From CAZVWV01 sp964631745 (GTDB lineage: Bacteria > Bdellovibrionota_C > UBA2361 > JBGSMV01), in NCBI GenBank assembly GCA_964631745.1, contig CAZVWV010000066.1, forward strand, positions 1-19,957: a stretch of 19,957 nt of DNA, given 5' to 3'. Below are positions 7,772-15,481 of this stretch, piece after piece. A program made the translations under genes and the position numbers. The notes under the pieces are model-generated. The model did not search any database. It saw only the letters and a program-made list of their open reading frames with translations, and was not told the DNA's origin. Each line of letters begins with the position of its first letter. The stretch's first letter is position 1.

Positions 7772-8855
7772 GATTCATCCTTAGCTCGATTTTATTACTG
7801 TGCGTCGGCTGCGCTTCTGCAAGGAAACCCGTGCCAATTGGCACTGTTCCTGAACCACGTCAGGTGAACTCCGCCGATGAAGTTTATGGACACCAAGTCC
7901 TCTCGGGCCTTAGCGAAGAGTTTAAGCTAGATCAAAACGATGTCCATGTCCGTCGGGTCAGAGACATAGTGGATAAGTTAACAGAGGCAGCGCATGCCGC
8001 TAGCTCGCCTTGGCACGTGTATGTTTTTGATGACCCAACCTTTAAGAACGCGGCTGCCACAAAAGGGAACTACATATTTGTTTGGTCTGGGATACTCGAC
8101 GCCGTTCAGAGCGACGATGAGCTGGCGACCATATTGGCACACGAGCTCGGACACGTTCTGGCAAATCACACCGAGCCTGAGCCCCAAGAAGAGATAGGCA
8201 ATATCTTATCGGGCACCGCCGGTCAGATCGCAAAAGAGATCGCCTATCAGCAAGGCGGCGGCTGGGGGCTAGCGGCGGGATTGGCCGAGATGGTAGTGAG
8301 CGAAGGTATCAAAGCCGCCTTGGTAAATCCTGAAAGCCGCCGGAAGGAGCTCGAAGCCGATCAGATCGGGTTTTTTCTGATGTCCGATGCTGGGTACAAC
8401 CCCGAAGACGCTTTGAATTTTTGGAAACGCGCCGAAACCGATCCGGAGTTTTCCGGCATGCCGATTCAGTTTCTTTCATCGCACCCCTCATCTGCAGATA
8501 GATACAACGAGCTCTTAAAATATCTGCCTGAAGCGAGCGCGCGCTATGAAGCGGCGCGGCAGCCTNNNNNNNNNNCGCGAAGAAAGGTCGGGCCGGAAAA
8601 GGTATCTTTTCTGGTGGACAGCAACATGGCAATGCAAACATCTCCGGGCCAGCCGCTGTTCCGCAGCGCTCGCAGTGGTTTGTCTCATCAGAGTGGGCCA
8701 CGATTTATGAGTCGCCCAACAAGCAGAGTGCGGAAGTGATAGATCTACCGAAGAACGCCAGCATTACCGCCGAGGAAGAGGATAAGAGCTGGCTTCGGGT
8801 GGTTAAGCCCGTAAAGGGCTTTGTGGTGCGACGGGATTTTTTGCGGGCTTGGTAG
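7762..8855 (+). CDS. M48 family metalloprotease lipoprotein with C-terminal SH3-like domain (interrupted by assembly gap)
   Basis: The N-terminus is a lipoprotein signal (LCVGC, Cys17; Ala at +2, compatible with outer-membrane sorting). The protease domain has HELGH (127-131) with a third zinc ligand in ELEADQIG (196-203), as in periplasmic M48 proteases such as BepA/LoiP, which act in outer-membrane protein quality control. Ten N at 8566-8575 break the gene. Read straight through, the frame ends at 8739 in low-complexity sequence. From 8577 a different frame is open to TAG at 8853-8855 and encodes WATIYESPNKQ, then SWLRVVKPVKGFVVRR, which resembles a bacterial SH3 domain. The real gap must therefore be 2 modulo 3 bases long. 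Exact residues at the junction are unknown. Confidence 0.85.
8566..8575. other. Assembly gap (10 N)
   Basis: A run of ten N inside the M48 protease gene. Coding frames on either side are out of register, so its length is a placeholder, not a measurement. Confidence 0.98.
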
Positions 8856-8878
8856 CGGCGGCTCACCATCGACAGTGA

Positions 8879-10687
8879 TCAGAATGGGTAAGACGGCTCA
8901 GAAAGAGGCAGGATTTCTGTGAGCGATTCGAGTTCAGCCGGTGAAAGCTTAGGTGCTGTCGCGCTTTGAAGTTTTGCCCACATTTTAGCACTTGCATCAC
9001 TATTGCAACCTGAAATCGCAGCCTCCATCCTCAGTCTATTTTCTAATACGATCTGCGCAAACCGCTTCGAAACGAATGGCGTAAGCGGCAGGAGTGTAAT
9101 TAATTCGTCCAAAATTTCAGCGGCCACAGTTGCCATTTTCTGTTGACTCCCGTTGCCACTTTTCCAAAGTGACATCGCGTAACCATACAGAAGGCAAAGC
9201 TTAGTCCGATCAATGGCCAAGTTGTGGTCATCGTACAGGGCCAGGGCCTCCTGAAACCTGATCACCGAATTATTAGGCGCCCGGCGGGAAAATTCCACCA
9301 CCCCTCGCAAAAGTCCCAACTCAAGCGTCAGTCTCCATCTAACTGAGTCGTGAGGCAGCCCATCGACATCACGTTGCGTTCGCTCTAATTCGTACAAATT
9401 CGAACGGCCCGTCATAGTGAGCTCGAACCTATGCAGGAGAACACGGCCCGCTAAATAAAGAGGGGACCTCTCATAACCACCAGGCCGAACCTGTCTCAAG
9501 TAGTCTTCTACAGAATCCTTTATTCGGGCAAAGCCGGCACTTGTATTACGTTCATTATGAACTCGAACAACAACCCGAGCGAATTGATATTCCATCCAAA
9601 GCCGTTCATCCGTCGCTCTTAATGAATCTAACCGGTCCGGGCTACGTGCTAGGCCTATAGCGATGATTTGCGAAGCTAGCGACCACAGTCCGAGCTTCGA
9701 AAGTCCACGCAGCAGAACAAGTTTTTTTTGCAGCCATTTACTAGAATCATCAGGGGATTGTAACAAAAATTCAATTTCGGAATCGAATGCCTTCGCTAAC
9801 TCGAGTACTTTGCTGTCTTTTGCCCCATAAGTAGAGACCAGAATAAATTGACGCTGGGAGAATTCCAATCGTTCCAAATCCGGCGTCGGATGCTGAGAAA
9901 ATGCAATTTGTTTCGCTATTTTAAGGCATTGCTCGGCATGTGTTCTCTGACCAGCGGCTGAGTACCGAAGAGCGCAGTCTTCCCAAACCTTAAAATCGGT
10001 GGGACCCGGCGAGAATCGACTCCGGGCCGCTGCGAAAGCTTTCTCGTCTATCGATGTATCAATTGCGACATGACGGTCATTCGATACTCCCTCCCTTACT
10101 GGCGAGTTGAGCAAGAAGCTTGCAATACATACCTGGTCGTCCTCTAAGAACTGGCGATGTGCATTGATGACCCACCTTCCGCATCGCGCCTGCAAAGCCA
10201 TTCCAACTGCCTGTTGGAAGCCTTTGCCATTTGGCCCTTCAAGCGCAAGAAATATTGCAGCAGCACTTTCGGCCAAGACGCCGACCTGTCGCCGTGCCTC
10301 AGCGTCCCAGGGCCGATCGTCAAAGATGGACATCACACCGCGCGCCGCGCCCAAGCATCCCAACGCAAAATCGTAACTCCTGCGCGGAGCTTGCTCGCTA
10401 GGCAATTCGCAAGCTTTAAGGTACTCCCGCCGCGCAGCGGCGTAATCGTCAATCGAGGGGCCAACTACTGCTTCGCCGCGCTCTATGTTACAGAAGTTTT
10501 GCCGAGCTAAGTCGTAGGCTGCCGAATCAGAAATATCAGGCACAAGCGCGCGAGCCCTGGCGACGGCCTCATCGCCCAAAGTAAGCTGAAGATCCCCTGT
10601 TGCTGTTGCCGAAACTAAAGTCAAAACAAGCACTCCATACCAGCTATGAACTTGCGGCTTTCCGCGCCGGTAGAATAGCAGGCTCAT
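8879..10687 (-). CDS. Exported helical-repeat protein of unknown function
   Basis: A 602-residue protein I do not recognise. Residues 1-34 form a basic then hydrophobic leader ending in SATATGD, a plausible Sec signal peptide, so it probably works in the periplasm or at the cell surface. The rest is largely alpha-helical with alternating short helices, for example FKVWEDCALRYSAAGQ followed by AEQCLKIAKQIA, and later LYELERTQRDVDGLP. This looks like a degenerate TPR-type solenoid, usually a protein-binding scaffold. No catalytic motif is visible. It converges on the M48 gene with only 23 bases between stops and diverges from rhlE across 358 bases. The start is the ATG directly before the signal peptide; no clear Shine-Dalgarno is present. 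Confidence 0.7.
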   Translation of the reverse strand: MSLLFYRRGKPQVHSWYGVLVLTLVSATATGDLQLTLGDEAVARARALVPDISDSAAYDLARQNFCNIERGEAVVGPSIDDYAAARREYLKACELPSEQAPRRSYDFALGCLGAARGVMSIFDDRPWDAEARRQVGVLAESAAAIFLALEGPNGKGFQQAVGMALQARCGRWVINAHRQFLEDDQVCIASFLLNSPVREGVSNDRHVAIDTSIDEKAFAAARSRFSPGPTDFKVWEDCALRYSAAGQRTHAEQCLKIAKQIAFSQHPTPDLERLEFSQRQFILVSTYGAKDSKVLELAKAFDSEIEFLLQSPDDSSKWLQKKLVLLRGLSKLGLWSLASQIIAIGLARSPDRLDSLRATDERLWMEYQFARVVVRVHNERNTSAGFARIKDSVEDYLRQVRPGGYERSPLYLAGRVLLHRFELTMTGRSNLYELERTQRDVDGLPHDSVRWRLTLELGLLRGVVEFSRRAPNNSVIRFQEALALYDDHNLAIDRTKLCLLYGYAMSLWKSGNGSQQKMATVAAEILDELITLLPLTPFVSKRFAQIVLENRLRMEAAISGCNSDASAKMWAKLQSATAPKLSPAELESLTEILPLSEPSYPF

Positions 10688-10827
10688 ATTCGCTACTCAA
10701 CTCTCTTCGCTTCGCCCAGAGTAACGCATTTTCGACCAGCCCAAATTATCCGCAAGCGCTTCTAGACATACCGGCAAAATTAAGCTATAGTCCGCCTCTA
10801 AATAATTATCCGACCCTTTCTCGGTAA

Positions 10828-10869
10828 GACTGATCATTTAAGACTAATCATTTGAGACTGATCATAAAC
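10828..10869. repeat. Three 14-bp tandem units with TGATCA core
   Basis: GACTGATCATTTAA, GACTAATCATTTGA and GACTGATCATAAAC lie end to end. Units 1 and 3 carry the palindrome TGATCA and unit 2 has one change in it. The spacing of 14 bases is not a whole number of helical turns. They could be protein-binding sites for rhlE or the divergent gene, or a slippage product. Confidence 0.8.
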
Positions 10870-10954
10870 GACGGGCCTTACCATTCTTGCGAGAACATCG
10901 CGAACAATCAGGGATATCAGGTCGAAATTGTTTTTTAATTGAGTTTAGTACGCT

Positions 10955-11012
10955 GTGATTTTGCAAGGTGATTTTGCAAGGTGTTTTTGCAAAACTGTGC
11001 TTTTGCAAAACT
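10955..11012 (+). repeat. TTTTGCAA tandem repeats in the rhlE leader
   Basis: GTGATTTTGCAAG occurs twice in a row (10955-10980), followed by two 16-base variants, GTGTTTTTGCAAAACT and GTGCTTTTGCAAAACT (10981-11012). All four contain TTTTGCAA. They end 33 bases before the rhlE ATG, so they are in or just upstream of its mRNA leader. TTTTGCAAAA in the last two is nearly self-complementary. Confidence 0.85.
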
Positions 11013-11045
11013 ATGCGCGCTAGCTCTGCATTTTAGGCTTGATAT

Positions 11046-12332
11046 ATGTCTTTTGACCAACTTGGACTCGATCCTGTAATTTGCCGTGCCGTTAGTGACG
11101 CCGGTTACAAAACCCCCACCAATATTCAGTCGCTTGCCATCCCGGAAGTCATGGCTGGGCGTGACGTATTGGCCTCTGCCGATACGGGCACCGGAAAAAC
11201 CGCCGCATTTATGCTGCCAGCCCTACACCGGCTGATGAAACCTAGTACCAGCACTAGCCGCGGTCCTAGAATACTTGTGTTGACCCCTACTCGCGAGCTT
11301 GCAGCACAGATCACAAACTCTGCACGCGTTTACGGAAAGCACTTAAAACGTTTACGCACGGTTAGTATTTTGGGGGGCATGCCCTTTGAACCGCAGCGCC
11401 GAGATCTTCGAGATCATGTAGATATTATGGTGGCAACGCCTGGCCGTTTGCTTGATCATCACCGCGAAGGCCGCGTTGATTTTAGCCGTGTCCAGATACT
11501 GGTCTTAGATGAGGCAGATCGCATGCTCGACATGGGTTTTTACGAAGATGTGCAAACTATTTCGAAAGCCGCGGCCAAAGATAGACAGACAATTCTTTTT
11601 AGCGCCACGTTCTGTAAACGTATACTCTCGTTGGCGAGCGACGTGACCAAGGATGCCAAACGCATCGAGTCCGTACGTTCTGTGGTTACGCACGATAGCA
11701 TCACTCAGAGTGTTATCGGCGCTGATGGTCCGGAACACAAATTTGAGATGCTTAAAGCGCTTATTAAGCAGCAAACCGAGGGCCAGGTGATCGTATTTAG
11801 CGCAACCAAACGCGGGGCCGATCGCTTAGCTGACGCCCTGTATGATAATGATTTTTCAGCATTGGCGCTTCACGGCGACATGCGCCAGAACAAACGTATG
11901 CAGGCCATAAGGAAGATTCGTGAAAACCGCTTCCAGGTTTTAGTGGCCACAGATGTGGCCGCGCGCGGGATCGACATTCAGACTATCGGGTTAGTAGTCA
12001 ATTACGACATGCCCAGAACCGCAGATGATTACACTCATCGTATCGGTCGAACAGGACGAGCCGGAGCAAGCGGAAGAGCCGTAACTTTTGTTTCGCGGCA
12101 TGAACGCAGAGATCTTGCTCAGATGCAGAAGAGCTTAGGACATCAGATCGCGGTCGAGAGTGTGGCTGGACTGGAAGCCAAATTTTCGCTAAGCGAGCGT
12201 GACATGCATCAGGTCCGCGGCGGCAGCGATCGGGCGCGCCCCAGAAACGGCGGTCGCGGACAGCCGCGTCGGTTCTTTGATAAGAGAAATAAGAATAATA
12301 ATAACAAGCGGCGATTTAGTCAGACTCACTGA
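11046..12332 (+). CDS. rhlE: DEAD-box RNA helicase (RhlE-type)
   Basis: A 428-residue ATP-dependent RNA helicase. The N-terminal RecA domain carries the Q motif (F3 and PTNIQ to Gln28), motif I ADTGTGKT (45-52), Ia PTRELAAQ (81-88), TPGRLLD (131-137), DEAD (155-158) and SAT (186-188). The second RecA domain carries VATDVAARGID and HRIGRTGRAG. The tail (about 390-428) is rich in Arg, Gly and Asn, as in RhlE proteins where it adds RNA affinity. It would remodel structured RNA during ribosome assembly or RNA decay in the cytosol. All motifs are intact. The leader contains TTTTGCAA repeats. The next gene converges on it, with repeat copy B between the two stops. Confidence 0.93.
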   Translation: MSFDQLGLDPVICRAVSDAGYKTPTNIQSLAIPEVMAGRDVLASADTGTGKTAAFMLPALHRLMKPSTSTSRGPRILVLTPTRELAAQITNSARVYGKHLKRLRTVSILGGMPFEPQRRDLRDHVDIMVATPGRLLDHHREGRVDFSRVQILVLDEADRMLDMGFYEDVQTISKAAAKDRQTILFSATFCKRILSLASDVTKDAKRIESVRSVVTHDSITQSVIGADGPEHKFEMLKALIKQQTEGQVIVFSATKRGADRLADALYDNDFSALALHGDMRQNKRMQAIRKIRENRFQVLVATDVAARGIDIQTIGLVVNYDMPRTADDYTHRIGRTGRAGASGRAVTFVSRHERRDLAQMQKSLGHQIAVESVAGLEAKFSLSERDMHQVRGGSDRARPRNGGRGQPRRFFDKRNKNNNNKRRFSQTH

Positions 12333-12367
12333 AGTTTGGCTTAGAAAGAGCGGGGGGATTTTGCGAC

Positions 12368-12433
12368 GGTGGTGGCTACGCCCAACACGGCATTGCCACA
12401 ATAACCCCCGGCAGGCGAGGTCGCCTGCGCTAC
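12368..12433 (+). repeat. Dispersed hairpin repeat, copy B
   Basis: Aligns end to end with bases 31-95 (shared GGTGGTGGCT start, TGCCAC centre, GCTAC end). The hairpin is GCAGGCGA-GG-TCGCCTGC (12411-12428). Relative to copy A, two stem positions differ and both arms changed together, so pairing is kept. It sits between the convergent stops of rhlE and the next gene, where it could act as a bidirectional transcript-end structure. It lacks the extra 30-base 5' part shared by the two contig-end copies. Confidence 0.8.
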
Positions 12434-12466
12434 CCAAGGCTATTCGGCCCCACTACGACTCGCCTC

Positions 12467-13387
12467 TCACGGGTGGCTCAATCTGCTTTTTAGCCCTCGG
12501 TACTCCTCAAGCAAACGAGCCCGCAGCGGCCGGGACTTATCATGCAGCGCGCGCTGCAGCTTTACATATTCCTCACGACCAGCCTGCTCCTCGATCTTAA
12601 TCGGGGCGAATCCAAACTGGCTTAGATCATACGGACTCGCGCGCATATCAAGTACGCGCGCTTCGCATGCCAATAAGAACGCATCAATCAGAATGGATGA
12701 GGCGATAAAGGGGCTAAACTTAAAAGCATATCTATAAAGATCCATGGCCACGTGCACACAGCCGGGCTGATCGTTATCGATTACGGTAGCTCTGCTAAGG
12801 AGTGTGCTGTTTTTGGGGCGAGTCGAATCTGTAAAAAATCGAAAAGCGTCAAAATGGCTGCAACGCAGCGCCAGGGAATCAATTGTGCTAACAATCTGCG
12901 CGCGAGAAAGTCGCAGAGGCACCTCGTGCCGAACTTCGCCGTCGTCATTCAGCATGGCCCATTCATGCAACCCAAAGCATGAAAAAACCGGGGGGCGGAT
13001 CGACGTACGCTCTAAATAATCTACGATCCAATGAAATGACTCCAAGCGTTGCATGGGAAAACGCTCAAGACCGATCCTAAGTTGCCCGCCTATATCTTCA
13101 TAATAATCAGCCCAATCCAAATCCTCCCGGCGCGCGTCCAACAACACGCGCGAATGCCCCGGAGACCAGCGTAAAAGATATGCAGGCTTGTATGAATAGT
13201 ATGTGAAAAGGAAATCAAAGACCGGGTGCTTAGCTGCGCGAGCACTTCTCTCTAAATAGTCATTCACCCAGGGACGAAGTCGGGCGCGGTATCGCTCCCG
13301 CTCCTCTCGCCATCCAGAGGGCGAACAACCTTCTCCAGACCAATCAGCGTGCGCTTGGCTTTCGATATTTGATTGGGGATCTGACAT
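12467..13387 (-). CDS. Homologue of proteins annotated as 3-methyladenine DNA glycosylase
   Basis: A 306-residue soluble protein. The signatures HPVFDFLFTYYSYKPAYLL (54-72), QPGCVHVAMDLYRYAFK in the second half and LDMRASPYDL (246-255) match, from memory, a family common in actinobacteria whose members carry the label 3-methyladenine DNA glycosylase. I see no helix-hairpin-helix or AlkA/Tag/AAG signature, so the enzymatic label should be treated as unproven. It has no signal peptide. It is alone on its strand between rhlE, on which it converges, and an exported protein gene upstream. The ATG at 13387 gives a polar N-terminal extension before the conserved core. Confidence 0.65.
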   Translation of the reverse strand: MSDPQSNIESQAHADWSGEGCSPSGWREERERYRARLRPWVNDYLERSARAAKHPVFDFLFTYYSYKPAYLLRWSPGHSRVLLDARREDLDWADYYEDIGGQLRIGLERFPMQRLESFHWIVDYLERTSIRPPVFSCFGLHEWAMLNDDGEVRHEVPLRLSRAQIVSTIDSLALRCSHFDAFRFFTDSTRPKNSTLLSRATVIDNDQPGCVHVAMDLYRYAFKFSPFIASSILIDAFLLACEARVLDMRASPYDLSQFGFAPIKIEEQAGREEYVKLQRALHDKSRPLRARLLEEYRGLKSRLSHP

Positions 13388-13459
13388 GTTGGTGAAATTA
13401 TCTCTGGTGCGCTGGGGCTTGTCAGTCGGTGTGCTTTAAACTCATGCCCGGCCCTCCCC

Positions 13460-14299
13460 CTACGAAACCCGCTTAACTCGTAACTTCCAGGATACGCCGG
13501 TTTGCCCAGTGTAGGTGTAGCCGCTGCCGTCAAAGAGAAGTATCTTGCTGGGAGACACATCGTTTTCGAATCTCACCACCAATGATTTTCCAACTTTTAA
13601 TTTCTTTAATTTTTTGTCGACGTCTACGCTTGGCTTACCCGGCAAGATATTCGAATTGCTTATCAGCAGAAACGGATAACGGTAATCGACTAGGTCTTGC
13701 GCCGGATTGTTGGGGGGAAAACTTGGACCGCAATTTGTAGGAAATAATACCCCTATAGGGAGAGCATAGCTCGATGGATTAAACCCTGCGGGCAAATTTA
13801 CTCCGGGCGGGATCGCGCCCAGGTCAGCGATGTTTAATGATTCAATCGTGAATGTCCCGAATTGATATGCAAGCTTCACATTTGCGGTGTCGAGACTGTG
13901 TCCACAGCCAGACTTTAGCGTATTCTGGTCCGGCGGTGCCGGGCAATTCCCTGAGCAGGAATAGTTGGTAATGTTGGTGTTGGTTATATCCGCTTTTAAC
14001 TTTGGATATTTGTCGATGCCTTTGCCAGTAGTCGTTCCGATAAGGCCTACGCCCGGCTTCTTTTTAAAGATCATGGTGGCGGGTTTAACGGAATCGTAAT
14101 CTACAAACTCCGTGCCTTCTTGTGAAAGATCTGACCTATAACCACCTCCCGCGCTTGTGTCCTCTTTTAAATGGAAAGTCCAATCGATATCGTGCGTGCC
14201 AGCGATCGTGACTTTATACTTGAGTGGCGCCGCAGCGGCTGTAACCGCGCTTATCAATCCAAGCCCGATCGTGAGCAAAATATATTTATTAGAGATCAT
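13460..14299 (-). CDS. Exported protein of unknown function
   Basis: A 279-residue protein I do not recognise. Residues 1-24 form a typical Sec signal peptide (LLTIGLGLISAVTAAAA). The mature chain starts with beta-type sequence (LKYKVTIAGTHDIDWTFHL) and has four cysteines (SCSGNC, SGCGH, TNCGP), probably as two disulfides in the central part. A Lys-rich turn (VDKKLKKLKVGK) precedes a last beta segment, YTYTGQTGVSWKLRVKR. It looks like a secreted or periplasmic all-beta protein. The start is well placed before the signal peptide. It diverges from the next gene across 363 bases. Confidence 0.75.
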   Translation of the reverse strand: MISNKYILLTIGLGLISAVTAAAAPLKYKVTIAGTHDIDWTFHLKEDTSAGGGYRSDLSQEGTEFVDYDSVKPATMIFKKKPGVGLIGTTTGKGIDKYPKLKADITNTNITNYSCSGNCPAPPDQNTLKSGCGHSLDTANVKLAYQFGTFTIESLNIADLGAIPPGVNLPAGFNPSSYALPIGVLFPTNCGPSFPPNNPAQDLVDYRYPFLLISNSNILPGKPSVDVDKKLKKLKVGKSLVVRFENDVSPSKILLFDGSGYTYTGQTGVSWKLRVKRVS

Positions 14300-14662
14300 A
14301 GGAACCGCTCATTTATTTAGAAAATAAAAACAGAGCTGGACTCTAGGAGAGCTACAGTTCAGCGCGGGAATACCGATGCATTTAAGTACCTCAGGAAGTG
14401 TGCATTTGCAACCAAGGCCAATGTGATGCGGCAGGATGGCTTCAGGCGCATGCGGCGTCCGTTCTTCCTAGTAGATTATGTAGTCAGCGGCACTTGAGAG
14501 GTGATTCTCTGCGAATCTTCCCCCGAAATCCCCCCGACTCCACCAACCATCGATGGCAGTGAACGCTCAGCCAAAATTTACTCGACATTGGTCTTTATCC
14601 TGTGTTACAGAAGCACTTACCTGAAAAACCCGGATACGGATAAGAAGACAGAGCTTCTTTAA
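14300..14662. other. Divergent intergenic region between two exported-protein genes
   Basis: 363 bases with no coding potential that I can support. It must contain promoters for both divergent genes; no strong sigma70 pair stands out. A C-rich stretch (about 14520-14550) and a hairpin just before the rightward start are the only structure noted. Confidence 0.55.
14642..14659 (+). promoter_or_regulatory. Hairpin immediately upstream of a start codon
   Basis: AAGAAG-ACAGAG-CTTCTT forms a 6-bp stem ending 3 bases before the ATG at 14663. It covers the place where a ribosome-binding site would lie, so it could hinder initiation. The stem is A/T-rich and weak. Confidence 0.35.
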
Positions 14663-15478
14663 ATGCGTAACTACAAGATAACACTAATATTATTAACAAT
14701 GGCGTTGGCCCTTAGCACTGCCGCATTTGCCGCTCCGAGCACCTGCGGCAGCGCTAGTACTAAACTTACGCGGACTCTTGTCAAGCTAGATCAAGCCAAA
14801 GCTGCCGTGAAAAAAGCAAAACGCCGAGGGGGCGCAACACTTCGGGCAGCTAAGTTAAAAAAGAGCAAAGCCCAGAAAGCTTACAATCAAGCTCGGACTT
14901 TGAAGATTTCACTTTGCGATAGCGGCTCCCCTACTCCCGTTCCCACGCTTGACCCTGGGGCAATTTTTCGGTCTCACTTTCAACCCACAAGCTCTCAGGC
15001 GCTTCAAACCGGCGTCTGGGGCCGCGCTGAAACTACCGCTGGCTGGGCCGGGGCGCTTGCAGTTTATGGCGTAAACTCTGCGGGCTGGACTTACCTTGAC
15101 CCTACCGTGGCGCAAGGTTACGCATCAGAGGATAAATTGCGGATTCGCTTTGAGATGCAAGGTAATTCGTGCGCTTTAAATGTCGGCCTCTTTCATTACT
15201 GGATTCTGGCTGGATATGGCGACCGCTGTTATGAAGGCTCGTTCACTACATTTTTTAACTGCACATTGCGTGACGGATATTATTTAGACTTTACCATAAC
15301 CGCTTCCAACGTGGTTAACGATCTGTATGGCTACTCCTCAAGTTATCCGCAATTTGTGCCCGGTCAAATTGGCGCCAGCGGCACTCTGCTGGTTGGGCAA
15401 GGGTTTGACGGCACGTTGGCGATTAGCGGGTATGCTGCTGGATTGGGGCATACTTGGAACGACGATGTTTGCGGTTAG
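14663..15478 (+). CDS. Exported protein with helical hairpin and C-terminal beta domain
   Basis: A 271-residue protein I do not recognise. The Sec signal peptide (1-23) ends in AFA-AP. Residues 28-85 are strongly helical and Lys/Ala-rich (KLDQAKAAVKKAKRR, then AAKLKKSKAQKAYNQAR), bounded by Cys28 and Cys85, suggesting two antiparallel helices clasped by a disulfide. A Pro/Thr linker (SPTPVPTLDPG, 89-99) leads to an aromatic, Gly-rich beta-type domain (about 100-271) with four further cysteines. The basic helical part could contact acidic polysaccharide or the cell envelope; that is inference only. Its stop lies 3 bases from the stop of the convergent downstream gene. Confidence 0.75.
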   Translation: MRNYKITLILLTMALALSTAAFAAPSTCGSASTKLTRTLVKLDQAKAAVKKAKRRGGATLRAAKLKKSKAQKAYNQARTLKISLCDSGSPTPVPTLDPGAIFRSHFQPTSSQALQTGVWGRAETTAGWAGALAVYGVNSAGWTYLDPTVAQGYASEDKLRIRFEMQGNSCALNVGLFHYWILAGYGDRCYEGSFTTFFNCTLRDGYYLDFTITASNVVNDLYGYSSSYPQFVPGQIGASGTLLVGQGFDGTLAISGYAAGLGHTWNDDVCG

Positions 15479-15481
15479 ACG

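Larger units (their letters stand above)
10688..11045. other. Divergent intergenic region between exported protein and rhlE
   Basis: 358 bases without a credible gene. It must hold promoters for both divergent genes, but I cannot assign convincing -35/-10 pairs. Two clusters of short tandem repeats (10828-10869 and 10955-11012) occupy the rhlE side and are listed separately. Confidence 0.6.

Noticed and set aside
8309..8701. 130-aa minus-strand reading frame across the N gap
   Set aside because: It lies antisense to the M48 protease gene, passes through the gap and has no coherent protein character.
7762..8739. M48 protease ending at 8739 as read through the N run
   Set aside because: The sequence after the gap in this frame is unlike a protein domain, while another frame gives a clear SH3-like end at 8855.
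10828..11012. CRISPR array
   Set aside because: The repeats are 13-16 bases, directly adjacent with no spacers, and no cas genes are present.
12199..12600. 133-aa plus-strand reading frame
   Set aside because: It overlaps the end of rhlE, repeat copy B and the end of the next gene, and has low-complexity composition.
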